NCBI RefSeq assembly: GCF_023337795.1
Contig: NZ_JALIRS010000002.1
Coordinates: 434,001 to 498,000, forward strand
DNA length: 64,000 nt
Direction of reading: 5' to 3'
From: Lysinibacillus sp. BPa_S21
GTDB taxonomy: Bacteria; Bacillota; Bacilli; Bacillales_A; Planococcaceae
Shown piece by piece: positions 1-8,817 of this stretch; the stretch's first letter is position 1, and every line of letters begins with the position of its first letter. A program made the translations under genes and the position numbers. The notes below the pieces were generated by a model, which had not been told where the DNA came from, ran no database searches, and was given only the letters and a program-made list of their open reading frames with translations.

Positions 1-108
1 TTCAATGTACACTTCATGACCTGCATTTGTTAATGTAACAACTCCTGCTGGTGTCATAGCTACACGATTTTCATTGTTTTTAATCTCTTTTGGAATACCA
101 ATCTTCAT
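1..108 (-). CDS. ald: Alanine dehydrogenase, N-terminal fragment
   Basis: The gene runs off the left edge; only the first 36 codons are present. The translation starts [20 protein letters not shown], the typical N-terminus of alanine dehydrogenase, which interconverts L-alanine and pyruvate with NAD and feeds alanine into central metabolism during growth and sporulation. A strong ribosome site (GGAAGGGG) lies just upstream of the ATG. It is divergent from the universal stress gene. The family call rests on the N-terminal motif alone, but that motif is distinctive. Confidence 0.88.
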   Translation of the reverse strand, partial: MKIGIPKEIKNNENRVAMTPAGVVTLTNAGHEVYIE

Positions 109-505
109 CTTCCCTATCCCCTTCCATTACCAAAAAATAAGCACATTTTGTTACATACTCTTCGATGTATTGATGCACCCCTTGCATTTCCATATTACCA
201 AACATAAACAAAAAATGCTTTAATTAAAATAATAATAGAAAAAATTTATAATATTTACACAATACTAAATATTCTAACTGGATTGAATAGTAATTTTCCA
301 CCCCGTATATTTATTTGGAACATACAGTATTTTTATTAATCGATACGACAGAAATTCCGAAGAACGTCACGTATGTAACAAAAATAACCTGTAGTCAATT
401 GTGAATTAAATGCCTTCACTTTTTCACATTTTTTCTTCCGGAAAGTATTTCCTTTAGAAAATCATTTGGTATAATCAACTTATACAAATCTGGGAGGTAA
501 TTCAA
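109..505. other. Divergent ald / usp intergenic region
   Basis: This AT-rich stretch of about 400 bases separates two divergent genes and holds no convincing open frame. A TATAAT hexamer at 470-475 lies about 30 bases upstream of the usp start and is the likely -10 box of usp; I see no good -35 box at the matching distance, so an alternative sigma factor or an activator is possible. Nothing else recognisable. Confidence 0.4.
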
Positions 506-955
506 ATGGCTAATAAATATAAAAGCATTGTAGTTGCAGTAGACGGTTCTAAGGAAGCTGAATACGCTTTCCGTAAATCGATTGACGTAGCAAAACGTAA
601 CGAAGGTGCCGTATTAAATTTAGTAAATGTTATTGATACACGTTCATTCGCTGCAATCGAAGCATATGACCGTTCAATTGCTGAGCGTGCTCAAGCATTC
701 TCTGAAGAGCTATTAAATGGTTACAAAAAACAAGCTGAAGAAGCAGGCTTAACTAATGTTAACCTTGTAATTGAATACGGCTCACCAAAAAATATCATTA
801 CAAAAGAGCTTTCTAAAATTGTAGACGCAGACTTAATCATCTGTGGTGCAACTGGTCTAAATGCAGTAGAACGCTTCCTTATCGGTTCAGTATCTGAAGC
901 AATTGTACGCTCAGCTAAATGTGACGTACTTGTTATCCGTACACCTGAAAATTAA
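506..955 (+). CDS. Universal stress protein (UspA family)
   Basis: A single-domain, cytosolic Usp protein of 149 residues. The N-terminal KSIVVAVDGS strand and the C-terminal nucleotide-binding signature GATG, nine residues, then GS (GATGLNAVERFLIGS) mark the ATP-binding subgroup. Members form dimers and help cells survive starvation and stress; the direct target is not predictable. The start is set by a GGGAGGT site 8 bases upstream of the ATG. It is monocistronic, with a terminator right after it. Confidence 0.9.
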   Translation: MANKYKSIVVAVDGSKEAEYAFRKSIDVAKRNEGAVLNLVNVIDTRSFAAIEAYDRSIAERAQAFSEELLNGYKKQAEEAGLTNVNLVIEYGSPKNIITKELSKIVDADLIICGATGLNAVERFLIGSVSEAIVRSAKCDVLVIRTPEN

Positions 956-968
956 TTTTGTCTTACAT

Positions 969-998
969 AAAAGGTATCCAATGTTGGATACCTTTTTC
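969..998 (+). terminator. Terminator after usp
   Basis: Stem AAAGGTATCC / GGATACCTTT with a 5-base loop, followed by a run of T. It lies 14 bases after the usp stop. The same stem sequence recurs at 1543-1571. Confidence 0.85.
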
Positions 999-1271
999 TT
1001 ATTGTTGAAAAATATTATGTCAATGGGATTAAAGAGTCTTTGATGGTTCCATAACACGGAGTGAGTTGAAAATCTGAAGCCACTATTGTATTAAAATCTA
1101 TAATCAAACACTAAAAAGATCTTCGATAAATTTGATTATTTTTTTGTATAAGGCAAGTTGCAAGTTCCTATAACGTGCTAAAAAGCAGTGTCTCATATAG
1201 GTTTTCAACACTTAGCTATTGTGCTTAAAACATTCTATAGTCCACACCAAAAGATACACGCTAAGTGAATT

Positions 1272-1464
1272 GGTTGATTGGAGTGGAGACTGGGCGACTC
1301 CTAGGGGATTAGCGATAGGGGAACGAAGGCTAAGAGCATCACGTCCTGTGATAACGCCTTCGTGACCAACATCCTGTTGCCCCGAGACCCTGGAGCGAGC
1401 ATCGCGAGTGAAGCGGCTCATCGGACGCCCCCAGGAAAGCGCCCAGCCGGAGCGGAAATCAACC
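1272..1464 (-). repeat. Dispersed palindromic element, long variant (copy A)
   Basis: About 193 bp, GC-rich against an AT-rich background, in the gap between the convergent usp and ytxK. Read on the minus strand it starts GGTTGATTTCCGCTCCGG and ends CCACTCCAATCAACC, so the ends are imperfect inverted repeats. The outer stem GCTGGGCG pairs with CGCCCAGT. Unlike most copies it carries an inner hairpin ATCAC-loop-GTGAT (1338-1352) inside a larger stem of CGAAGGC and GCCTTCG, shared with copy F. No protein-coding signal. Confidence 0.85.
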
Positions 1465-1539
1465 CTCTCGTTTTTGAGGCGACTCGAAGTGAAACTAACA
1501 GTTATATTGATACACATGCTTATATATAATAGACAAACT

Positions 1540-1573
1540 AAAAAAGGTATCCTAATTCGGATACCTTTTTTAC
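1540..1573 (-). terminator. Terminator after ytxK
   Basis: Stem AAAAAGGTATCC / GGATACCTTTTT lies directly after the ytxK stop codon and is T-rich on both sides, so it can work in both directions. It is nearly identical in its stem to the usp terminator at 969-998, with copy A between them. Confidence 0.8.
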
Positions 1574-2503
1574 TTATTTACCTTCTTGCCACATCTTCAC
1601 TTTTTCAAAGAACATAGCAAGAGCTTGTTTATTTTGCATATTTGGTACTTTTGCTAACAGTACCTCTTTTGGAGCTTTAAATTCTTTACCTTGTTTTTGC
1701 AAAATGACTATGCTCTTTTCAAGTGCTTTATTAGCGAACATTGTATCTGGCAATTGAATAATTGCTTGAATCCAAGCATGCTTTTGAATGTATTTATGAA
1801 GTTGTTTCGATTGCTCAGATTCGAAGAGATGGGTTGGTGCTAGGAAAAATAAGTAGCCTCCATCCTTCGTGTAGTTAATAGACTGCTCAATAAATAAATG
1901 ATGGGCATAACTCATTCCTTCTGAAGGGCATAATTCATAATCTAATGCGATATCTTCATTCGGGTAATATCCGACCGGTAAATCACAAACAACAGCATCT
2001 GCAGGCGTTACTAATAAATCTTCTAATGCATCTTGACGGTATAAGGACACAGGCTGCTCTGTCAAATCAGCTGTTGCCGCAGCTATACGAATAAGTAGCT
2101 CATCAACCTCTACCCCTGTTGCTTCTATTTTCCCGTCTAATAAATTCATAACTGTTAGTAGTAAATTCCCTGTACCTACTGCTGGGTCTAAAACGGAAAT
2201 TTTTTCTTTTTTCAAACGATTTGCAAATAGTTGCTCCACAAAATAACCAACTAATAACCCAAGCGTATCAGGTGTCATTTGATGATTCGGCTGAGATCCT
2301 TTTCGCATCCCCTTTAAAACAGCTATTTGAATCGCTTTGCGCACATCTTCCTTTGTAGCACCTTCTTGTGAAAAATTAACTTCCCCATCTAGCCATGCCT
2401 CTAAGCCGTCTAAAATGCCCTCTAGCAATGTGATATTATGTTCTTTTTCTATCTTTTCGGCATGTTCATTTAGCATACCAAATAACTTCTCGATATTTTC
2501 CAT
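1574..2503 (-). CDS. ytxK: Class I SAM-dependent methyltransferase, YtxK type
   Basis: A 309-residue protein related to N6-adenine DNA methylases. SAM motif I is visible as DPAVGTGNLLLTV; the motif IV position, usually NPPY or DPPY in DNA methylases, reads DLPVGYYP. The substrate is unknown. I choose the ATG at 2503 (MENIEKLFGM) because AAAGGAAG precedes it, rather than an upstream in-frame start. It lies just downstream of tpx in the same direction, as in B. subtilis. It has no restriction partner, so a stand-alone housekeeping enzyme is more likely than a restriction-modification part. Confidence 0.85.
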   Translation of the reverse strand: MENIEKLFGMLNEHAEKIEKEHNITLLEGILDGLEAWLDGEVNFSQEGATKEDVRKAIQIAVLKGMRKGSQPNHQMTPDTLGLLVGYFVEQLFANRLKKEKISVLDPAVGTGNLLLTVMNLLDGKIEATGVEVDELLIRIAAATADLTEQPVSLYRQDALEDLLVTPADAVVCDLPVGYYPNEDIALDYELCPSEGMSYAHHLFIEQSINYTKDGGYLFFLAPTHLFESEQSKQLHKYIQKHAWIQAIIQLPDTMFANKALEKSIVILQKQGKEFKAPKEVLLAKVPNMQNKQALAMFFEKVKMWQEGK

Positions 2504-2527
2504 ACACAACTTCCTTTCACGCAGAAA

Positions 2528-2562
2528 AGAGCCGTGACAAAAACTTGTCACAGCCCCTTTGT
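2528..2562 (-). terminator. Hairpin between tpx and ytxK
   Basis: GTGACAA / TTGTCAC stem with flanking G/C pairs, followed on the minus strand by CTCTTTT. It probably ends the tpx transcript, leaving ytxK to be read at a lower level or from its own promoter. Confidence 0.6.
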
Positions 2563-2592
2563 CTAGTAATATCTTAGCCTAAAATCAATACA

Positions 2593-3096
2593 TTATGCTA
2601 GTGCTTTGACAGCTGCAATGGCCGCTTCATAGTTTGGATGGTTTGTTGCTTCAGGAACATATTCCACATAAGTCACTTTGTCATTAGCATCCACAACAAA
2701 CACCGCACGCGTTAGAAGGCGTAATTCTTGGATGTAGACACCGTATGCTTCACCAAATGAAAGGTCACGGTGATCTGAAACTGTTTGAACAGCATCAATG
2801 CCTGCTGCACCACACCAACGTTTTTGAGCAAATGGAAGATCCACCGATACAGTATAAATGACTACATTGTCACCTAAGTTTGCTGCTGCTTCATTAAAAC
2901 GACGTGTTTGTGCATCACAAACACCAGTATCTAATGATGGTACAACGCTAAATAAGCGAATTTTCCCCTCTGAATCTTTTAATGTAACAGGTGATAGATC
3001 ATTCGCTAATACAGTAAAGTCCGGTGCTTGGTCTCCAACTTTTACTTCGTTACCTACAAGTGTTACTGGGCCATTTTTAAATGTTACTTGTGCCAT
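2593..3096 (-). CDS. tpx: Thiol peroxidase (2-Cys peroxiredoxin)
   Basis: A cytosolic peroxidase of 167 residues that reduces hydrogen peroxide and alkyl peroxides using thioredoxin. The peroxidatic cysteine is Cys60 in [15 protein letters not shown] and the resolving cysteine is Cys95 in RWCGAAG, the spacing of the atypical 2-Cys Tpx class. A TAGGAGGCG ribosome site sets the start. The position next to ytxK matches B. subtilis. Confidence 0.96.
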   Translation of the reverse strand: MAQVTFKNGPVTLVGNEVKVGDQAPDFTVLANDLSPVTLKDSEGKIRLFSVVPSLDTGVCDAQTRRFNEAAANLGDNVVIYTVSVDLPFAQKRWCGAAGIDAVQTVSDHRDLSFGEAYGVYIQELRLLTRAVFVVDANDKVTYVEYVPEATNHPNYEAAIAAVKALA

Positions 3097-3205
3097 ATAA
3101 ACGCCTCCTAATCTTCATATGTACATAATATTACTAAATGGAGGGAATTAATTGCAACTGAGACAGCTTATCAAAATAGTTTTGAACAATCTTTTCACAC
3201 CCTTG

Positions 3206-3238
3206 GGTCGATGTCCGTTCCAACTGAGCACTTTGTTT
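3206..3238 (+). repeat. Decayed end of the dispersed palindromic element
   Basis: About 33 bp that align to the left end of the element family (GGTCGATGTCCGTTCC against the usual GGTTGATTTCCGTTCC, then ACTGAGCACTTTGT against ACTGGGCGCTTTGT). The right half is gone. It lies between tpx and the RDD gene. Confidence 0.55.
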
Positions 3239-3290
3239 GTTCCTCTATTCCATACGAAATAACCGTTAATCATCACTATTTCCACAAAAA

Positions 3291-3326
3291 CTAAGAGCTG
3301 TCTCAATGTAATGAGACAGCTCTTGC
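3291..3326 (-). terminator. Terminator after the sppA-RDD operon
   Basis: Stem AAGAGCTGTCTCA / TGAGACAGCTCTT with a 6-base loop, then TTAGTTTTT on the minus strand. Confidence 0.85.
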
Positions 3327-3328
3327 CC

Positions 3329-3946
3329 TTATTCTTCGCTTTTTCCCTCTAGTTTTTCAGGTTCTGATTTTTCCTCTAGAGTGACAGATTCCGTCTTTTC
3401 CTCTTTGGTTGGCAAAGATGGTTGCACAATATCTTTTTCAATATAAACTTTTTCATGAACGACTGTTGTATCTGCGAAATAGTCATGTAGACCTTGATTG
3501 TTCGGTAAAATGCCTACAAGAATATAAAGTGGCATAAAAATGCTATTGATGATACGTCCTATCCAATCACGGAATAACACATCTGACCAAGTCAGCTTCT
3601 CATGTTTTAATGAAATAACACGTAATCCAAATATCATTTTCCCTAGCGTTTGCCCAAAAAATTTCGTCATTAAAACGAAATAACTGTAATAGATAATTGC
3701 GGATATAATCGAAATGGGTGCATACCACACCGTTTCCGATAATGACCAATCCATAAAATAAAAAATTGGATTAACGAGAATTCCACCTACAGCTGTAATA
3801 ACGAATCCATCTAATAAAAATGCCCAAAAACGTATCCAAAAGCCTGCCGTTTTTAACGCATAATTTTTATTCGTATTTGGCGTATCTATTAGGAGGGCAT
3901 TCTCCATAGAGGGTGAACCTTGCATAACAATTTCATTGTTTGTCAT
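3329..3946 (-). CDS. yteJ: RDD-family membrane protein (YteJ-like)
   Basis: A 205-residue membrane protein with an RDD domain (GFWIRFWAFLLDGFV at about residue 35, then two more hydrophobic segments and FGQTLGKMIFGLRV). The last 40 residues are soluble and rich in Glu and Lys. It starts 13 bases after the sppA stop with an AGGGAGGG ribosome site, so it is the second gene of the sppA operon, the same pairing as in B. subtilis, where YteJ acts with SppA in lantibiotic resistance. The exact molecular role is unproven here. Confidence 0.85.
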   Translation of the reverse strand: MTNNEIVMQGSPSMENALLIDTPNTNKNYALKTAGFWIRFWAFLLDGFVITAVGGILVNPIFYFMDWSLSETVWYAPISIISAIIYYSYFVLMTKFFGQTLGKMIFGLRVISLKHEKLTWSDVLFRDWIGRIINSIFMPLYILVGILPNNQGLHDYFADTTVVHEKVYIEKDIVQPSLPTKEEKTESVTLEEKSEPEKLEGKSEE

Positions 3947-3958
3947 TGTACTCCCTCC

Positions 3959-4972
3959 CTAGTTTTCGCCATATAAGTACATCATTTTTGGCGCTTTGTA
4001 ATCTGCCATAATTTTCATCAACATTTTTTCCTCTGCTGAAGGACCAAATATTGATCCAATCTTCATCCCAACATATGATTGCCAACCACCCACATCATAT
4101 GAATACTCAAATAATTCTGCGTCCTCTAAACCAAAGTCTTTACGTAGTGCAGCAATTGTTGCTTCCTCATCGCCAATCTCATCTACTAAGCCTGCTTCCT
4201 TAGCCTTTTTACCACTAAGAATTCGACCGTCCGCAACTTTTTTCACATTGGCCTCAGACATATTACGCCCTTTTGCGACAATATTAACGAATTCCTGATA
4301 AGTTTCATTAATCATGTCTTGCATCATAGCACGCTCTTCCGGTGTCACTTCACGCATTGGACTAAGCATATCTTTATGTTCACCAGATTTAAACGTTTCA
4401 TATTTAATACCAACTTTTTCTGCTAATGCCTGATAATTAATAGATTGCATGATGACACCAATTGAACCTGTAATTGTATCACGTTGCGCAAATATTTTAT
4501 CTGCAGGTGCTGAAATATAATAACCACCTGAAGCTGCCATCGAATCCATAGAAACATAGATTGGAATTTGTCGCTCTTCTTTAATTTTTAATAGTTTCTT
4601 ATATATTTCTGCTGATTCCTTTACACCGCCGCCTGGTGAATTAACACTTAAAACGATACCTTCTACAGTTTGATCATATAAAATATTATCTAATTGATTT
4701 AAGAAAAATTGATGATCATAGGAAACTGGTTGCCATAGTGTACTTGAGCCAACATCTTGAATCGCACCATCCACCTTTAAGTAGGCAATACGTTTATCCA
4801 TATCACCACTTTCTTTAACCTCTTCCATTACAGTCAAATCGTTTCCAGCCACCAAGCTCTCAAAATCGCTAAAGAAATTCGATTTAAATATTGCAAAAAT
4901 GGTGTTAATCCCTAATGAAAATATTAATAGTACACCTGCAATTATTAAAGCGGCCCACCTTTTACCATTCAT
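3959..4972 (-). CDS. sppA: Signal peptide peptidase SppA
   Basis: A membrane-anchored serine protease of the S49 family, 337 residues with this start. One N-terminal transmembrane helix (residues 5-25) precedes the extracellular catalytic domain. The nucleophile is in SMDSMAASGGYY and the general-base lysine in TFKSGEHKDM. It degrades leftover signal peptides and misprocessed membrane proteins. I prefer the second ATG because AGGAGGCGG lies between the two candidate ATGs and can only serve the second. Forms an operon with the RDD gene. Confidence 0.94.
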   Translation of the reverse strand: MNGKRWAALIIAGVLLIFSLGINTIFAIFKSNFFSDFESLVAGNDLTVMEEVKESGDMDKRIAYLKVDGAIQDVGSSTLWQPVSYDHQFFLNQLDNILYDQTVEGIVLSVNSPGGGVKESAEIYKKLLKIKEERQIPIYVSMDSMAASGGYYISAPADKIFAQRDTITGSIGVIMQSINYQALAEKVGIKYETFKSGEHKDMLSPMREVTPEERAMMQDMINETYQEFVNIVAKGRNMSEANVKKVADGRILSGKKAKEAGLVDEIGDEEATIAALRKDFGLEDAELFEYSYDVGGWQSYVGMKIGSIFGPSAEEKMLMKIMADYKAPKMMYLYGEN

Positions 4973-5158
4973 ATCTTTCCGCCTCCTCATAACGTTATAC
5001 GATTGATTTCCTAATTTGTTTCAAACTTATTGCAAAAATATGATTCAACTTCTATACATATCATACATTTTAACAAATTCATAGCCAATCTTTGGTGAAG
5101 AGCCAATACTATGCACAAGCACCATTCAATCTATAATACATTACTTAATTTTATAAAA

Positions 5159-5199
5159 AAAATCAAAGTTCATAAAAAAAGCAAGAACTTTGATTTTCG
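5159..5199 (-). terminator. Terminator after ytcI
   Basis: Stem AATCAAAGTTC / GAACTTTGATT with an A-rich loop, shortly after the ytcI stop on the minus strand. Confidence 0.75.
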
Positions 5200-5217
5200 A
5201 CATTATTTCCTAGGAAA

Positions 5218-6807
5218 TTAATGATGTTTGACATAATGGATTTTTTCTTGCTCACGTAATTCGACACGACGAATTTTGCCCGATGAAGTCTTTGGTAGCT
5301 CAGTAACAAACTCAATTGCACGAGGATATTTATAAGGGGCTGTTAAAGTTTTTACATGTCTTTGTAGTTTTTTTATTAGCGTTTCATCACCAACTTCTCC
5401 ATCAGCGAGCACAACAAATGCCTTTACTAGATTTCCACGAATTCCATCCGGACTTGCGACAACGGCAGTTTCTTTCACAGCTGGATGCTTCAATAACGCA
5501 TCTTCTACCTCAAATGGGCCTATCGTATACCCAGATGAAATAATGACATCATCTCCACGCCCTTCAAACCAAAAATAGCCATCTCCATCTTTATATGCAC
5601 GATCTCCTGTAATATACCAATCGCCTCTAAACTGTAAATTTGTACGTTCAGGATCGTTTAAATATTCCTTAAATAAGGCGGGTGTTTCACAGTGTACAGC
5701 AATATCTCCAACTTCTCCAATAGCAGTAGGATTTCCAAAATCATCGATAACTTCAACATTATTACCCGGAGTAGGCTTCCCCATTGAGCCCATTCTAGGC
5801 TCCATCCCTACCATTGTACCCACAAGTAATGTATTCTCTGTTTGTCCATAACCATCTCGTACTTGTAGATTAAAGACCTCGGTAAATACCTTTATCACCT
5901 CACTATTTAAAGGTTCACCTGCTGACACAGCCTGACGTATCGTACTTAAATTGAAGTCTTGCAAATTTTCAAGGCTTGCCATAAATCGGTATTCGGTTGG
6001 TGTGCAACACAGAATATTGATATTGAATTTTTCAAGCAGCGTAAGGTATGTTGCCGCATCAAAGTGACCTTTGTAAACAAATGCTGTAGCACCACTTCCT
6101 AAAGTAGCGAGGAACGGGCTCCAAATCCATTTTTGCCATCCTGGAGCTGCTGTAGCCCAAACAATGTCTCCTTCTTGAATGCCAAGCCAATTTGGAGCAG
6201 TAGTCCGTAAATGTGCGTAACCCCAGCTATGCGTATGAACTGCTGCCTTTGGATTACCTGTTGTCCCACTCGTATATGCTAAAAAGGCAATGTCAGTATT
6301 TTTAGTCGGTGTAGAACTTATGTAGGTCGTTGGTTGGTTTTGCATTTTTTCAAGCAACGGCTGCCAAGGTTCATGTGCGTGACCAATAACAAATTGCTGT
6401 ATTTCTTGGAAATTCTCCACATTATCGAATTGTTCAATATAAGGCTCAAATGCAACAACGCCTTTTGCATCGGCGTGTTTGATTCGATATTCAATATCCT
6501 TCGTTCTTAACATCTCTGAACTAGGTATAATCGTTAAACCTGCCTTTAAGGCTGCAATATAGACAATATAGGCTTCCACGGATCTCGGTACCATGACTAA
6601 TATAACATCACCTTTTTTTAAACCTTGTGATGTAAATACATGCGCTGCCTGATTTGCTTTTTCAAGTAAAGCTGTATATGTAATGTACTGAATTTCTCCG
6701 TTTTCGTTATAAACTAATAAAGCATTTTTGGTAGAATCCTGTGCATATTTTTCAATTTCCTCTGAAATGTTATACCATTCTGGTGCGATTAAATCTTCTC
6801 TTTTCAT
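5218..6807 (-). CDS. ytcI: Acyl-CoA synthetase (YtcI/MbcS-like)
   Basis: An AMP-forming acyl-CoA ligase of 529 residues. The ATP-binding loop is YTSGTTGNPKAAVH and the C-terminal catalytic lysine lies in PKTSSGKIRRVEL. It activates a short- or medium-chain or branched carboxylic acid via an acyl-adenylate; the sequence alone does not fix the substrate. The start at MKREDLIAPEW follows AAGGGGGCA. It is paralogous to acsA at 36-38 kb but shorter and lacks the same N-terminus. Gene order (ytcI, then sspA, thiI) supports the YtcI assignment. Confidence 0.85.
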   Translation of the reverse strand: MKREDLIAPEWYNISEEIEKYAQDSTKNALLVYNENGEIQYITYTALLEKANQAAHVFTSQGLKKGDVILVMVPRSVEAYIVYIAALKAGLTIIPSSEMLRTKDIEYRIKHADAKGVVAFEPYIEQFDNVENFQEIQQFVIGHAHEPWQPLLEKMQNQPTTYISSTPTKNTDIAFLAYTSGTTGNPKAAVHTHSWGYAHLRTTAPNWLGIQEGDIVWATAAPGWQKWIWSPFLATLGSGATAFVYKGHFDAATYLTLLEKFNINILCCTPTEYRFMASLENLQDFNLSTIRQAVSAGEPLNSEVIKVFTEVFNLQVRDGYGQTENTLLVGTMVGMEPRMGSMGKPTPGNNVEVIDDFGNPTAIGEVGDIAVHCETPALFKEYLNDPERTNLQFRGDWYITGDRAYKDGDGYFWFEGRGDDVIISSGYTIGPFEVEDALLKHPAVKETAVVASPDGIRGNLVKAFVVLADGEVGDETLIKKLQRHVKTLTAPYKYPRAIEFVTELPKTSSGKIRRVELREQEKIHYVKHH

Positions 6808-7006
6808 AGCAAATGCCCCCTTTTGTACGCTCATTATAAAGCTCCATTTTTATCATTTTCAATGGAAGACACTCTAAATCATTAAAGTCGTGACAACTAT
6901 CATGCTCTACTATATGGCAACAGTCACGGATCGATTCTATCCATTAACTTTGCGTAATCGTTGCTTTACACAGTAAACATTTACTTATGAAGATAAAAAC
7001 TCCCTA

Positions 7007-7035
7007 TTGAACATGATTGAATAATATGGTACATT
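7007..7035 (+). promoter_or_regulatory. Promoter of thiMDE
   Basis: TTGAAC at 7007-7012 and TACATT at 7030-7035, 17 bases apart, lie directly upstream of the TPP riboswitch. Confidence 0.6.
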
Positions 7036-7055
7036 TTGGTCAACTAAAAGCAAGA

Positions 7056-7135
7056 TTGCAGGGGGACTCATTTAGAGTTGAGAAGGTAAAACCTGACCCT
7101 TTGAACCTGTTAGTTAATACTGACGTAGGGAGCAA
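7056..7135 (+). promoter_or_regulatory. TPP riboswitch (THI element)
   Basis: The conserved core of the thiamine pyrophosphate aptamer is present: GGGGGACTC, then GAGTTGAGAAGG, the ACCCTTTGAACCTG block (here CCTGACCCTTTGAACCTG) and the closing CGTAGGGAGC. It senses TPP and switches off the downstream thi genes, through the terminator at 7156-7200. Position and sequence make this call nearly certain. Confidence 0.96.
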
Positions 7136-7155
7136 TTCACATCTATTTACTGATG

Positions 7156-7201
7156 AAAGGCTCTTTTGCGTGTTGTTTTCCACACGAAAAAGAGCCTTTT
7201 T
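7156..7201 (+). terminator. Riboswitch-controlled terminator upstream of thiM
   Basis: AAAGGCTCTTTT and AAAAAGAGCCTTTTTT form a long stem, extended by GCGTGT / CACACG, ending in a T run. It stands between the TPP aptamer and thiM and is the expression platform of the riboswitch. Confidence 0.9.
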
Positions 7202-7237
7202 TGCACGCTTACGTCCATCCAACAAGGAGGACTTACA

Positions 7238-7993
7238 TTGATATTTCAAACTATCCGAAAACAAAACCCACTTATTCATTGCATTACTAATTATGTAGTA
7301 GCTAATTTTCAAGCAAATGGCTTATTAGCAATAGGTGCTTCTCCAGTAATGGCTGATGACAGTCATGAGGTTGAGGAAATGGTCACAATCGCCTCAGGCT
7401 TATTGATCAATATCGGTACCCTTAATGAGCGCATGAAAGAATCCATGTTACTTGCAGGAAAAAAAGCAAATGCCCTTGGTATTCCTGTTATTTTAGATCC
7501 CGTTGCTGCTGGCGCAACATCTTATCGGAAACAAACGGTACAGCAATTACTAGAAGAAATAAAATTTGCGGCTATTCGTTGTAATATTGGAGAGCTCGCT
7601 GCTATTGCCAATGTAGAATGGCAACAAAAAGGCGTAGATAGTGGCAGTGGCTCCATTTCTTTAGCAGTCGAGGCACAAAAAGTAGCTCAACTCTACGATT
7701 GTCTTGTTATAGTAACCGGTGAAGAGGATTTTATTACGGATGGCAAGCATCAGCAATGGGTTACAGGTGGACATTCTCAAATGGCAGAAGTTACTGGAAC
7801 AGGTTGCTTATTGAGTGCAATTTGTTGTGCCTCCTACGCCGTAGGAAATAAACCAATTGACCAATTAGTAGAAACATTATCACTTTATAAAAAAGTAGCC
7901 GAGCAAGCCGCTTCTTCTACACAATTCATTGGCGATTTTCAAATCGCAGTATTAAATGAACTACATCGACTTTCCAAGGACGGTGAAGCATGA
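7238..7993 (+). CDS. thiM: Hydroxyethylthiazole kinase
   Basis: Phosphorylates 4-methyl-5-(2-hydroxyethyl)thiazole in thiamine salvage, cytosolic. The 251-residue protein shows the family start (PLIHCITNYVVANFQANGLL), VILDPVAAGA and the ATP/Mg site VTGTGCLLSA. I choose the TTG at 7238 because AAGGAGG stands 7 bases upstream; the longer in-frame reading would run through the terminator stem. It is the first gene of thiMDE, overlapping thiD by 4 bases. Confidence 0.95.
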   Translation: MIFQTIRKQNPLIHCITNYVVANFQANGLLAIGASPVMADDSHEVEEMVTIASGLLINIGTLNERMKESMLLAGKKANALGIPVILDPVAAGATSYRKQTVQQLLEEIKFAAIRCNIGELAAIANVEWQQKGVDSGSGSISLAVEAQKVAQLYDCLVIVTGEEDFITDGKHQQWVTGGHSQMAEVTGTGCLLSAICCASYAVGNKPIDQLVETLSLYKKVAEQAASSTQFIGDFQIAVLNELHRLSKDGEA

Positions 7994-8817
7994 TGCATAT
8001 TGTAACGACAATAGCCGGTTCAGATAGCGGGGGTGGAGCAGGAATCCAGGCTGATTTAAAAACATTTCAGGAATTAAAGGTGTTTGGAACCTCTGTTATT
8101 ACAGCTTTAACGGCCCAAAATACTCTCGGTGTATCGGATGTCTTACCAATTGAAGTTAGCTTCGTTGAAAAACAACTAAAAGCGCTAGTCGAAGATTTTA
8201 CAATAAGTGCTATTAAAACTGGAATGCTGTTTTCCTCCGAAATAATCCAATCAATTGCACGTATTTTAGCCGAAGTAAATATTCCACTTATCGTAGACCC
8301 TGTCATGATAGCAAAAGGTGGTGAAAGCTTATTGCAACAACAAGCAATTGAAGCTTTACGTAGTCATTTGTTACCTTTAGCAACAATCGTAACACCGAAT
8401 ATTCCTGAGGCAGAAACCCTTTCTGGAAGGAAAATCAATTCTTTAACAGATATAAAAGAAGTAGCTCAAGTCTTATTACAAATGGGCGTTCAATGTGTCA
8501 TTATTAAAGGCGGTCATTTAGAGGATCCATGTTTTGCTACTGATTATGTATTTTTTCAAGGTGGTCAATCATTTTCCATGCAGTCTACTCGTATTGCAAC
8601 AAAAAACACACATGGTACAGGCTGTACGTTTTCCGCTGCATTAACTGCCTTTCTTGGTCAAGGACTACCATTGGAAGAAGCGATTGAGGAAGCTAAAAAA
8701 TTTATTCAATTAGCCTTAACTCATGATTTATCTATTGGTAATGGCCATGGTCCAACAAATCATTTTGCTTATCAAAACTATAAAGATTCCTGTGAGGTAA
8801 TTATTCATGAAACGTGA
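7990..8817 (+). CDS. thiD: Hydroxymethylpyrimidine/phosphomethylpyrimidine kinase
   Basis: Carries out the two successive phosphorylations of hydroxymethylpyrimidine needed for thiamine synthesis. The 275-residue protein has the ribokinase-like signature IAGSDSGGGAGIQADLKT at the N-terminus, PVMIAKGGESLL in the middle and the NTHGTGCTFSAALT anion-hole motif near the end. The ATGA overlap with thiM and 11-base overlap with thiE indicate translational coupling in a riboswitch-controlled operon. Confidence 0.96.
   Translation: MMHIVTTIAGSDSGGGAGIQADLKTFQELKVFGTSVITALTAQNTLGVSDVLPIEVSFVEKQLKALVEDFTISAIKTGMLFSSEIIQSIARILAEVNIPLIVDPVMIAKGGESLLQQQAIEALRSHLLPLATIVTPNIPEAETLSGRKINSLTDIKEVAQVLLQMGVQCVIIKGGHLEDPCFATDYVFFQGGQSFSMQSTRIATKNTHGTGCTFSAALTAFLGQGLPLEEAIEEAKKFIQLALTHDLSIGNGHGPTNHFAYQNYKDSCEVIIHET

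Noticed and set aside
1212-1617. Small reading frames across copy A, and similar ones at 12394-12771, 24585-24854 and 56666-56915
   Set aside because: They follow the GC-rich palindromic element on both strands and give related peptides only because the element repeats; no start signals.
1574-2503. YtxK as a restriction-modification methylase
   Set aside because: No restriction or specificity gene nearby and the gene is part of conserved synteny.
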